In this document: piece after piece, positions 1 through 6,012 of the stretch
Position numbering within the stretch: position 1 is the stretch's first letter
Layout of the letters: each line of letters starts with the position of its first letter
Origin: CAMPJU01 sp046566095
GTDB taxonomy: Bacteria; Pseudomonadota; Gammaproteobacteria; Xanthomonadales; Xanthomonadaceae
NCBI GenBank assembly: GCA_046566095.1
Contig: JBKHXI010000142.1
Span: 1 to 18,577 of the forward strand
DNA: 18,577 nucleotides
Direction: 5' to 3'
Program-made: the position numbers and the translations under genes
Notes under the pieces: model-generated
Database searches by the model: none
What the model saw: only the letters and a program-made list of their open reading frames with translations
What the model was told of the DNA's origin: nothing

Positions 1-332
1 TCGCGATCCAGAAGTCGATGGAGTACGCCCGCAAGAACATGACCCGGGTCGACCTGAACAACGGCACGCTCTGGCACCAGGTCAAGGCCGGCCACGGCGC
101 GGCGCGGGTGTTCATGCAGCCGGCCTCGGAGGGCACCGGCGTGATCGCCGGCGGGGCGATGCGCGCCGTGCTCGAGGCGGTCGGGGTCAAGAACGTGCTG
201 GCCAAGGCGGTCGGCTCGCGCAACCCGATCAACCTGGTGCGGGCCACGGTCAAGGGCCTGGCCGGCATGCATTCGCCGCAGTCGATCGCGTCCAAGCGCG
301 GCAAGAAGCTGGAGGACCTGGTCCATGGCTGA
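1..332 (+). CDS. rpsE: 30S ribosomal protein S5 (5' truncated by window edge)
   Basis: C-terminal part of ribosomal protein S5, a small-subunit protein at the decoding region that contributes to translational accuracy and to mRNA unwinding at the entry channel. The reading frame is open from base 3 (AIQKSMEYARKN...) and ends at TGA 330-332, giving about 109 of the usual ~165-180 residues. The N-terminal dsRBD-like part lies outside the window. Strongly conserved S5 segments are visible: FMQPASEGTGVIAGGAMRAV, GVKNVLAKAVGSRNP and the C-terminal helix with KRGKKLEDL. The first internal ATG (18) is not the real start, since family similarity continues upstream of it. The stop overlaps the rpmD start by 8 bp, which favours translational coupling. 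Identification is firm. Confidence 0.97.
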   Translation, partial: AIQKSMEYARKNMTRVDLNNGTLWHQVKAGHGAARVFMQPASEGTGVIAGGAMRAVLEAVGVKNVLAKAVGSRNPINLVRATVKGLAGMHSPQSIASKRGKKLEDLVHG

Positions 333-525
333 GAACGACACCAGCAAGTCCGGCACCGTCAAGGTCCGGCTGGTCCGCGGCCTGCGCGGGACCCAGCAGC
401 GCCACCGCCTGTCGGTGCGCGCGCTCGGCCTGAACAAGCTCAACGACGTCCGCGAGCTCAAGGACAGCCCGCAGGTGCGCGGCCTGATCAACCAGCTCCA
501 CTACCTCGTCCGCGTTGAGGAGTGA
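325..525 (+). CDS. rpmD: 50S ribosomal protein L30
   Basis: Ribosomal protein L30, a small large-subunit protein. The 66-residue product is slightly longer than the ~59 residues of E. coli L30 because of a short N-terminal tail (MAENDTSKSG). The family core is clear: KVRLVRGLRGTQQRHRLSVRALGLNKLND, then VRGLINQLHYLVRVEE. The ATG lies inside the end of rpsE (8-bp overlap), and the order rpsE-rpmD-rplO is the standard spc operon order. The rplO start follows 4 nt after the stop. No separate promoter is visible, so expression should follow the spc operon transcript. Confidence 0.97.
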   Translation: MAENDTSKSGTVKVRLVRGLRGTQQRHRLSVRALGLNKLNDVRELKDSPQVRGLINQLHYLVRVEE

Positions 526-529
526 CACC

Positions 530-967
530 ATGCGACTGAACACACTCAAGCCCGCCGATGGCGCCCGCCAGGAGCGCAAGCGCGTCGGGCGTGGCATCGG
601 TTCGGGGCTGGGCAAGACCGCCGGCCGCGGCCACAAGGGCAGCTTCGCGCGCTCGGGCAAGGGCAAGATCAAGCCCGGCTTCGAGGGCGGCCAGCTGCCG
701 ATGCAGCGGCGCCTGCCCAAGATCGGCTTCCGCTCGAAGATCGCCAAGGACACCGCCGAGGTGCTGCTGTACAAGCTGGCGCTGGTCGAGGGCGACACCA
801 TCGACTTCGCGGCGCTGCGCGCGGCCAAGCTGGTGCCCGCAGGCGCCAAGCGCGCCAAGATCGTCAAGAAGGGCGGGATCGACCGCAAGCTCGTGGTCCA
901 GGGCGTGGCGGTGACCGCCGGCGCCCGCGCCGCGATCGAGGCGGCCGGCGGCAAGGTCGAGAACTGA
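530..967 (+). CDS. rplO: 50S ribosomal protein L15
   Basis: Ribosomal protein L15, a large-subunit assembly protein of 145 residues (E. coli 144). Hallmarks are the start MRLNTLKPADGARQERKRVG, the Gly/Arg/Lys-rich rRNA-binding extension GRGIGSGLGKTAGRGHKG (about residues 21-38), GGQLPMQRRLPKIGF near residues 54-68, and the C-terminal KIVKKGGIDRKLVVQGVAVTAGAR region. I chose ATG 530, not the in-frame TTG at 515: MRLNTL is the family N-terminus, and GAGG at 517-520 serves as a ribosome binding site near the end of rpmD. A 169-nt spacer holding a hairpin module separates it from secY, unlike the tight spacing upstream. Confidence 0.97.
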   Translation: MRLNTLKPADGARQERKRVGRGIGSGLGKTAGRGHKGSFARSGKGKIKPGFEGGQLPMQRRLPKIGFRSKIAKDTAEVLLYKLALVEGDTIDFAALRAAKLVPAGAKRAKIVKKGGIDRKLVVQGVAVTAGARAAIEAAGGKVEN

Positions 968-981
968 TCGGCGCGCGCCCG

Positions 982-1095
982 GCGCGGCACCGCCGCGCTG
1001 TGCCGGCGAGCGCCCGGCCGCGGAATGGCCGGGCCGGACGCTCCGGAGCCGGCGAGGCCGCGCCATGGATGGCAGCCGTCGTAATGCGAGTGAGG
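982..1095 (+). repeat. Intergenic multi-hairpin module, copy A (rplO-secY)
   Basis: First copy of a module repeated in three ribosomal-operon spacers. Hairpin 1: GCGCGGC-ACC-GCCGCGC (982-998). Hairpin 2: GCCCGGCC (1012-1019) pairs with GGCCGGGC (1027-1034) across loop GCGGAAT. A CTCCGGAG palindrome follows at 1041-1048, where pairing is weaker than in the other copies. Hairpin 4: GCCA-TGGA-TGGC (1062-1073). A shared tail GAGTGAGG lies at 1088-1095. Bases 982-1005 are identical to 2495-2518 in copy B. The element begins 14 nt after the rplO stop and ends about 40 nt before secY. I do not recognise the repeat family. Confidence 0.75.
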
Positions 1096-1136
1096 TTGGA
1101 TAAGCGTGCGGATCGATCGTCATATGGGAGTGCCTG

Positions 1137-2495
1137 ATGTCACGCAGCAGTAGCGCAATGGCCGGCATCGGCGGCGGGCTCGGCAAGTTCACCGAGCTGC
1201 GCCAGCGCCTGCTGTTCGTGCTCGGGGCGCTGATCGTCTACCGCATCGGCTGCTACATCCCGGTGCCGGGCGTGAACCCGGACGCGATGCTGCAGCTGAT
1301 GGAGGCCCAGGAAGGCACGATCGTGGACATGTTCAACATGTTCTCGGGCGGCGCCCTGGAGCGCTTCAGCCTGTTCGCGCTGAACGTGATCCCGTACATC
1401 TCCGCCTCGATCATCATGCAGCTGTGCGTGCAGATCTTCCCCACGCTCAAGGCGCTGCAGAAGGAAGGCGAGTCCGGCCGTCGCAAGATCACCCAGTACT
1501 CGCGCATCGGCGCGGTGTTCCTGGCCATCTTCCAGGCCGCCGGCATCGCCATGGCGCTGCAGGGCCAGGCGGCCGGCGCCGGGCTGCCGGTGGTCTACAA
1601 CCCGGGCATGGGCTTCGTGCTGACCGCGATCGTCTCGCTGACCGCCGGCACCATGTTCCTGATGTGGCTGGGCGAGCAGGTGACCGAGCGCGGCGTCGGC
1701 AACGGCGTGTCGCTGATCATCTTCGCCGGCATCGTGTCGGGTCTGCCGGGCGCGGTGATGAGCACGCTCGAGCAGGCCCGCAACGGCGACATCACGCCGC
1801 TGGCGGTGATCATGATCATCAGCATCGTGCTGGCCTTCACCTATTTCGTGGTGTTCGTCGAGCGCGGCCAGCGCCGGATCACGGTCAACTACGCGCGGCG
1901 CCAGGGCGGCCGCAACGCGTACATGAACCAGACCTCGTTCCTGCCGCTCAAGCTCAACATGTCCGGCGTGATCCCGGCGATCTTCGCCTCGTCGATCATC
2001 ATGTTCCCGGCCACCGCCTCGACCTGGTTCGGCCAGGCCGGCAGCGGCGGTTCGGCGACGCTGATGCAGCGCGTGGCCCAGGCGCTGGCGCCGGGCGAGC
2101 CGCTGCACCTGGTGCTGTTCGCCGCGCTGATCGCCGGTTTCGCCTTCTTCTACACCGCGCTGGTGTTCAACGCCCAGGAGACCGCGGACAACCTGAAGAA
2201 GTCCGGCGCCCTGATCCCGGGCATCCGTCCGGGCAAGGCCACCGCCGACTACATCGACGGCGTGCTGACCCGGCTGACCGCCGCCGGCGCGACCTACCTG
2301 GTGCTGGTCTGCCTGCTGCCGGAATTCATGCGCGCGGAACTGGGCACCTCGTTCTACTTCGGCGGCACCTCGCTGCTGATCGTGGTGATCGTGGTGATGG
2401 ATTTCATCGCCCAGATCCAGGCACACCTGATGTCGCACCAGTACGAGAGCCTGCTGAAGAAGGCCAACCTGAAAGGGCGAGGCGGCACACGCTAG
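1137..2495 (+). CDS. secY: Protein translocase subunit SecY
   Basis: Channel-forming subunit of the SecYEG translocon in the inner membrane, which exports unfolded proteins with SecA and inserts membrane proteins. The 452 residues (E. coli 443) show about ten membrane segments. The conserved start region GLGKFTELRQRLLF is at about residues 14-27, followed by YIPVPGVNP (40-48). The cytosolic C5 loop contains IRPGKATADYID (363-374), with R364 matching the functionally essential loop arginine. The C-terminus is MSHQYESLLKKANLKG. ATG 1137 has GGGAG at 1126-1130 with 6-nt spacing; an internal ATG at 1158 also precedes the conserved core and remains an alternative start. The TAG stop overlaps the first base of hairpin module B. 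Confidence 0.97.
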   Translation: MSRSSSAMAGIGGGLGKFTELRQRLLFVLGALIVYRIGCYIPVPGVNPDAMLQLMEAQEGTIVDMFNMFSGGALERFSLFALNVIPYISASIIMQLCVQIFPTLKALQKEGESGRRKITQYSRIGAVFLAIFQAAGIAMALQGQAAGAGLPVVYNPGMGFVLTAIVSLTAGTMFLMWLGEQVTERGVGNGVSLIIFAGIVSGLPGAVMSTLEQARNGDITPLAVIMIISIVLAFTYFVVFVERGQRRITVNYARRQGGRNAYMNQTSFLPLKLNMSGVIPAIFASSIIMFPATASTWFGQAGSGGSATLMQRVAQALAPGEPLHLVLFAALIAGFAFFYTALVFNAQETADNLKKSGALIPGIRPGKATADYIDGVLTRLTAAGATYLVLVCLLPEFMRAELGTSFYFGGTSLLIVVIVVMDFIAQIQAHLMSHQYESLLKKANLKGRGGTR

Positions 2496-2584
2496 CGCGG
2501 CACCGCCGCGCTGTGCCGCCGAGCGCCCGGGCAGGAAGCCCGGGCCGGGCTCCCCGGAGCCCGCGCAGTCCCGCCATGGATGGC
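2495..2584 (+). repeat. Intergenic multi-hairpin module, copy B (after secY)
   Basis: Second copy, beginning on the last base of the secY stop codon. Hairpin 1: GCGCGGC-ACC-GCCGCGC (2495-2511). Hairpin 2: GCCCGGGC (2525-2532) pairs with GCCCGGGC (2538-2545) across AGGAA. Hairpin 3: GGGCTC-CCCG-GAGCCC (2547-2562). Hairpin 4: GCCA-TGGA-TGGC (2573-2584). Bases 2496-2535 are an exact 40-bp match to 2609-2648, and 2516-2584 match 2682-2750 with one mismatch (2562 C versus 2728 T). Confidence 0.8.
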
Positions 2585-2608
2585 CGCGACGGCGCCCGGT
2601 ACGCAGTA

Positions 2609-2775
2609 CGCGGCACCGCCGCGCTGTGCCGCCGAGCGCCCGGGCAGGGCGAGGCGGACAAAGCCGAAGCACCGCTTCGGCCCGCCGAGCGCCCGGGCAG
2701 GAAGCCCGGGCCGGGCTCCCCGGAGCCTGCGCAGTCCCGCCATGGATGGCAGCAACAAGCTCGATTGCGGAGTGG
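2609..2775 (+). repeat. Intergenic multi-hairpin module, copy C (partial unit plus full unit)
   Basis: A compound copy. A partial unit (2609-2648) repeats the first 40 bp of copy B, including the hairpin CGCGGC-ACC-GCCGCG. It is followed by a full unit whose hairpin 1 has a different stem but the same loop: GCCGAAGC-ACC-GCTTCGGC (2663-2681). Hairpin 2 is 2691-2711 (loop AGGAA), hairpin 3 is 2713-2728 and hairpin 4 GCCA-TGGA-TGGC is 2739-2750. The shared tail GAGTGG is at 2770-2775. It looks like a nested duplication inside the secY-rpsM spacer. Confidence 0.75.
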
Positions 2776-3036
2776 TTCCCACCACCCCGCAACCTCCCCA
2801 AAGGGAGACGCCGCCCCAGGCGGCACCGACACCGCCGGCCCCGGCCATGTTCCGGGCCCGGCAATGGGCGGCCACCGCGGCGGTCTCGCGCGGGGGTGGC
2901 CCCGGACCGATTCCCGCGCCTGAGGAGCGCGGGTGCCGGGCAGGGTGGGAAACCGCCGGGCCGGGCAGTCCGGGGCCGTCGCCGGAGCATGGGCACGCTC
3001 CCCATGCCGGGTCCCGGGCGCCTGCGCCCGGGGCTT
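2776..3036 (+). other. Gene-free hairpin-rich remainder of the secY-rpsM spacer
   Basis: The secY-rpsM spacer (2496-3155) is 660 bp. After modules B and C it holds no credible gene: open frames here are low-complexity Pro/Arg/Ala/Gly translations of GC-rich DNA. In particular there is no rpmJ (L36), which sits between secY and rpsM in enterobacteria. Inverted repeats are present at 2794-2807 (CTCCC-CAAA-GGGAG), 2810-2824 (GCCGCC-CCA-GGCGGC), 2987-3006 (GCATGGG, 6-nt loop, CCCATGC) and 3012-3031 (CCCGGGCG-CCTG-CGCCCGGG). The last two lie just before an AT-richer stretch. None is followed by a T-run, so they are not convincing intrinsic terminators. Confidence 0.6.
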
Positions 3037-3083
3037 CCTGACAACCCGAGACCCTGTTAAACTTTTCCGTTCACTTGCTAGAC
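3037..3083 (+). promoter_or_regulatory. Candidate promoter upstream of rpsM (alpha operon)
   Basis: A short AT-richer patch (about 3050-3080) stands out in the GC-rich spacer. CTGACA (3037-3042) matches five of six bases of a sigma-70 -35 box. TTAAAC/TAAACT (3056-3062) is a poor -10, and the spacing (13-14 nt) is too short. A second possible pairing is TTAAAC (3056-3061) with TAGACC (3078-3083). The position after two strong hairpins and about 75-100 nt before rpsM suits an operon promoter, but the boxes are weak. Confidence 0.3.
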
Positions 3084-3155
3084 CATGCCGTCGGATTGCC
3101 CGGGAAACCAGGTTTCCCCCGCCCTCCGGCCGCCCACCAGTTTGGAGACCGCGTC

Positions 3156-3512
3156 ATGGCGCGTATTGCCGGCGTCAACCTGCCTGCCCAGAAGCACGTC
3201 TGGGTCGGCTTGCAAAGCATCTTCGGGATCGGCCGGACCCGCTCGCAGCTGGTCTGCGAAGCCGCCGGGGTGAACCCGTCGACCAAGATCCGCGACCTGT
3301 CCGAGCCCGAGGTCGAGGCCCTGCGTGCCGAGATCGGCAAGTACGTGGTCGAGGGCGACCTGCGGCGCGAGGTCGGCATGTCGATCAAGCGCCTCATGGA
3401 CCTGGGCTGCTACCGCGGCCTGCGCCACCGCCGCGGCCTGCCCCTGCGCGGCCAGCGCACCCGGACCAACGCGCGCACCCGCAAGGGCCCGCGCAAGGCC
3501 ATCAGGAAGTAA
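3156..3512 (+). CDS. rpsM: 30S ribosomal protein S13
   Basis: Ribosomal protein S13, located in the head of the small subunit, where it contacts the P-site tRNA and forms bridges with the large subunit. It has 118 residues, the usual length. The N-terminus is MARIAGVNLPAQKHVWVGLQ, followed by the helix-hairpin-helix FGIGRTRS (about residues 24-31) and the basic C-terminal tail RHRRGLPLRGQRTRTNARTRKGPRK that reaches toward the tRNAs. I chose ATG 3156 rather than upstream in-frame starts (open from 3075) because MARIAGVN is the family start and GGAG sits at 3144-3147. It is the first gene of the alpha operon; the next gene starts 9 nt after its stop. Confidence 0.97.
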   Translation: MARIAGVNLPAQKHVWVGLQSIFGIGRTRSQLVCEAAGVNPSTKIRDLSEPEVEALRAEIGKYVVEGDLRREVGMSIKRLMDLGCYRGLRHRRGLPLRGQRTRTNARTRKGPRKAIRK

Positions 3513-3521
3513 GGAAAAGAC

Positions 3522-3914
3522 ATGGCCAAGCCCGCAGCAACCAAGCCGAAGAAGAAGATCAAGCGCGTCGTCACCGACGGCATCGCCCACGTCCACGCTT
3601 CGTTCAACAACACCATCATCACGATCACCGACCGCCAGGGCAACGCGCTGAGCTGGGCGACCTCGGGCGGCGCGGGCTTCCGCGGCTCGCGCAAGTCGAC
3701 CCCGTTCGCCGCGCAGGTCGCCGCCGAGAAGGCCGGCAAGGCCGCGCTCGACTACGGCGTCAAGTCGCTGGAAGTGCGGATCAAGGGCCCGGGCCCGGGC
3801 CGCGAGTCGGCGGTGCGTTCGCTCAACAACGTCGGCTACAAGATCGTGAACATCATCGACGTCACGCCCATCCCGCACAACGGCTGCCGTCCGCCGAAGA
3901 AGCGCCGGGTCTGA
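3522..3914 (+). CDS. rpsK: 30S ribosomal protein S11
   Basis: Ribosomal protein S11 of the small-subunit platform, next to the Shine-Dalgarno/anti-Shine-Dalgarno helix. The 130 residues (E. coli 129) show the Lys-rich start MAKPAATKPKKKIKRVVTDG, the core AHVHASFNNTIITITDRQGN, WATSGGAGFRGSRKSTPFAAQ, and the C-terminal signature KGPGPGRESAVRSLNN...DVTPIPHNGCRPPKKRRV. A Shine-Dalgarno AAGGAAAA overlaps the spacing after the rpsM stop. The TGA stop (3912-3914) lies within the TGAGGAG that serves rpsD, so termination and the next initiation are adjacent. Confidence 0.97.
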   Translation: MAKPAATKPKKKIKRVVTDGIAHVHASFNNTIITITDRQGNALSWATSGGAGFRGSRKSTPFAAQVAAEKAGKAALDYGVKSLEVRIKGPGPGRESAVRSLNNVGYKIVNIIDVTPIPHNGCRPPKKRRV

Positions 3915-3924
3915 GGAGCAGAAC

Positions 3925-4554
3925 ATGGCACGTTACATCGGTCCCACCTGCAAGCTCGCCCGCCGCGAGGGCGCCGACCTCGGCCTGAAGTCGCCGGCGC
4001 GCGCGCTCGATTCCAAGTGCAAGCTCGACCAGAAGCCCGGCCAGCACGGCCCGGTCGCGCGCCGCGGCAAGCTGTCCGACTACGCCACCCAGCTGCGCGA
4101 GAAGCAGAAGGTCAAGCGCATCTACGGCCTGCTCGAGCGCCAGTTCCGCAACTACTACAAGAAGGCATCGAACCGGAAGGGCAACACCGGCGAGAACCTG
4201 CTGCAGCTGCTGGAGACCCGGCTGGACAACGTGGTCTACCGGATGGGCTTCGCGGTCACCCGGCCGGCGGCGCGCCAGCTGGTCAGCCACCGCGGCGTCA
4301 CGGTCAACGGCAAGCCGGTCAACCTGCCCTCCTACCAGGTCAAGGCGGGCGACGCGATCGCGCTGTCCGAGCGCGCGCAGAAGCAGCTGCGCGTGCAGGA
4401 ATCGCTGACCGTCAACCAGCAGATGGACCTGTCGCCGTCCTGGATCGAGGTCGACGCCAAGAAGTTCGCCGGCGTGTTCAAGGCGGTCCCGGACCGCGCC
4501 GAACTGCCTTCGGACATCAACGAGGCGCTGATCGTCGAGCTTTACAGCAAGTAA
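3925..4554 (+). CDS. rpsD: 30S ribosomal protein S4
   Basis: Ribosomal protein S4, a primary 16S rRNA-binding assembly protein. In E. coli it is also the translational repressor of the alpha operon; whether that holds here is unknown. The 209 residues (E. coli 206) begin MARYIGPTCKLARREG and contain PGQHG (38-42). The S4 RNA-binding domain spans about 99-160 (RLDNVVYRMGFA, RQLVSHRGVTVNGK, VNLPSYQVKAGD). The C-terminus PSDINEALIVELYSK is typical. AGGAG at 3914-3918 lies 6 nt before the ATG. A 163-nt spacer with GC hairpins separates it from rpoA. The S4 pseudoknot leader known from enterobacteria upstream of rpsM was not recognised. Confidence 0.97.
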   Translation: MARYIGPTCKLARREGADLGLKSPARALDSKCKLDQKPGQHGPVARRGKLSDYATQLREKQKVKRIYGLLERQFRNYYKKASNRKGNTGENLLQLLETRLDNVVYRMGFAVTRPAARQLVSHRGVTVNGKPVNLPSYQVKAGDAIALSERAQKQLRVQESLTVNQQMDLSPSWIEVDAKKFAGVFKAVPDRAELPSDINEALIVELYSK

Positions 4555-4614
4555 CGGCCCGGGCAGCCGCGGCGCCGCAACGGCCGCCGCAGGCCGCCTC
4601 CCCCAGCTGGCCGA

Positions 4615-4647
4615 CCCGCGCAGCGGGCCGGGGGCCCCGCGAGGGGC
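4615..4647 (+). other. Twin GC hairpins in the rpsD-rpoA spacer
   Basis: Two adjacent stem-loops in the 163-nt spacer between rpsD and rpoA: CCCGC-GCA-GCGGG (4615-4627) and GCCCC-GCGA-GGGGC (4634-4647). The second is closed by a GNRA-type tetraloop. There is no T-run, so this is not an intrinsic terminator. Processing, mRNA stabilisation or no function are all possible. This spacer does not carry the module found after rplO, secY and rpoA. Confidence 0.45.
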
Positions 4648-4717
4648 TCCAGACAGCGAACGCACAACCCGCCCCAAGCGCCACGCCGGGCGGGACATCG
4701 CAGGAGAAGCGACAAAC

Positions 4718-5716
4718 ATGACGGTTTCCGCCACCCAGGTTCTGCGCCCGCGCGGCCCCCAGATCGAACGCCTCGCCGGCAATCGCGCCAAGGTCGTGAT
4801 CGAGCCGCTCGAGCGCGGCTACGGCCACACCCTCGGCAACGCGCTGCGGCGCGTGCTGCTGTCCTCGATCCCGGGCTTCGCCATCACCGAGGTCGAGATC
4901 GACGGCGTGCTGCACGAGTACACCACGGTCGAGGGCCTGCAGGAGGACGTGCTCGAGGTGCTGCTCAACCTCAAGGACGTCGCCATCCGCATGGGCACCG
5001 GCGAATCCTCGACCCTGAGCCTGTCCAGCCAGGGCCCGGGCGTGGTCACCGCCGGCGACATCAAGACCGACCACAACGTCGAGATCCTCAACCCCGAGCA
5101 CGTGATCTGCCACCTGACCAAGGACACGGCGATCAACATGCGGCTGAAGATCGAGCGCGGCCTCGGCTACCAGCCGGCCGCCGCGCGCCGCCGCCCGGAC
5201 GAGGAGAACCGCACCATCGGCCGGCTGATGCTGGACGCCTCGTTCTCGCCGGTGCGCCGCGTCGCCTACGCGGTCGAGGCCGCGCGCGTGGAGCAGCGCA
5301 CCGACCTGGACAAGCTGGTGCTGGACATCGAGACCAACGGCACCATCGATGCCGAGGAGGCCGTGCGCACCGCCGCCGACATCCTCTCCGACCAGCTCAG
5401 CGTGTTCGGCGACTTCACCCACCGCGACCGCAGCGCCGCCAAGCCGGCCGCGACCGGGGTGGACCCGGTGCTGCTGCGCCCGATCGACGACCTGGAGCTG
5501 ACCGTGCGCTCGGCCAACTGCCTGAAGGCCGAGAGCATCTACTACATCGGCGACCTGATCCAGAAGACCGAGGTCGAGCTGCTCAAGACCCCGAACCTGG
5601 GCAAGAAGTCGCTCACCGAGATCAAGGAAGTGCTGGCCCAGCGCGGCCTGTCGCTCGGCATGAAGCTGGAGAACTGGCCCCCCGCCGGCATCGCCTCGCA
5701 CGGGATGATGGGCTGA
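4718..5716 (+). CDS. rpoA: DNA-directed RNA polymerase subunit alpha
   Basis: Alpha subunit of RNA polymerase. The dimer scaffolds core assembly, and the C-terminal domain contacts UP elements and activators. The 332 residues (E. coli 329) comprise an N-terminal domain (about 1-235; EPLERGYGHTLGNALRRVLLSS at 29-50), a linker with DRSAAKPAA, and the alpha-CTD (about 250-320). The CTD shows LTVRSANCLKAE with R264 equivalent to the DNA-contacting R265 of E. coli, and LGKKSLTEIK with K297/S298 matching K298/S299. Ribosome binding site AGGAGA (4702-4707) precedes ATG. Its TGA stop is the first triplet of a 41-nt hairpin (module D). Confidence 0.98.
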   Translation: MTVSATQVLRPRGPQIERLAGNRAKVVIEPLERGYGHTLGNALRRVLLSSIPGFAITEVEIDGVLHEYTTVEGLQEDVLEVLLNLKDVAIRMGTGESSTLSLSSQGPGVVTAGDIKTDHNVEILNPEHVICHLTKDTAINMRLKIERGLGYQPAAARRRPDEENRTIGRLMLDASFSPVRRVAYAVEAARVEQRTDLDKLVLDIETNGTIDAEEAVRTAADILSDQLSVFGDFTHRDRSAAKPAATGVDPVLLRPIDDLELTVRSANCLKAESIYYIGDLIQKTEVELLKTPNLGKKSLTEIKEVLAQRGLSLGMKLENWPPAGIASHGMMG

Positions 5717-5837
5717 GCCTGGCGCTAGCGGGCCACTGGCCCGCGCCAGGCTCAGCGCCCGGCCACGGATGGCCGGGCAGGGTTCTCCGGAGCCCGCGTT
5801 GTACCGCCATGGATGGCAGCCGCACCAACGAGAGTGG
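5714..5837 (+). repeat. Intergenic multi-hairpin module, copy D (rpoA-rplQ)
   Basis: Copy in the 296-nt rpoA-rplQ spacer. Hairpin 1 is unlike other copies and very strong: TGAGCCTGGCGC (5714-5725) pairs perfectly with GCGCCAGGCTCA (5743-5754) and encloses an inner GGGCC-ACT-GGCCC stem with a TAGC bulge. The rpoA stop codon is its first three bases. Hairpin 2: GCCCGGCCA-CGGA-TGGCCGGGC (5757-5778). Hairpin 3: GGGTTC-TCCG-GAGCCC (5780-5795), with a T-G wobble where copy B has C-G. Hairpin 4: GCCA-TGGA-TGGC (5806-5817). Tail GAGTGG is at 5832-5837. The remaining 175 nt before rplQ show nothing distinctive. Confidence 0.8.
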
Positions 5838-6012
5838 CATCGCATACGGCCAAGCCGATATGTAGATCGCCACCCGCCGACGGACCCCAAGGCCCGCGGC
5901 ACCCCCGGCCAAGGAGCGCAGGCCGGCCAGGACCACCCGCAGTCCGCAGATCCAACGCCGGGAAGGCGACACAGACGTCCAGCAGTTCCAGCATTCGACA
6001 GGAATCACGACC

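Noticed and set aside
515..529. Upstream TTG start for rplO
   Set aside because: Adds MRSDT before the conserved MRLNTLKP start and overlaps the end of rpmD; ATG 530 fits the family.
1096..1125. Promoter for secY in the rplO-secY spacer (TTGGAT, TCATAT)
   Set aside because: Both boxes match only about half of the consensus; secY can be served by the spc transcript.
1140..3044. 634-codon open frame on the minus strand opposite secY and its spacer
   Set aside because: Low-complexity His/Arg/Gly/Ala/Asp-rich translation typical of the antisense of a GC-rich gene; secY on the + strand explains the region. The same applies to long antisense frames over aroG, typA, the aminotransferase gene, mdh and prpC.
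2580..3060. Small open frames in the secY-rpsM spacer, tested as rpmJ or a novel small protein
   Set aside because: Pro/Arg/Ala/Gly-rich sequence overlapping repeat modules, with no L36 zinc-finger pattern, no good ribosome binding site and several overlapping frames equally open.
3075..3155. N-terminal extension of rpsM
   Set aside because: The extra 27 residues are not S13-like; MARIAGVN with GGAG upstream marks the start.
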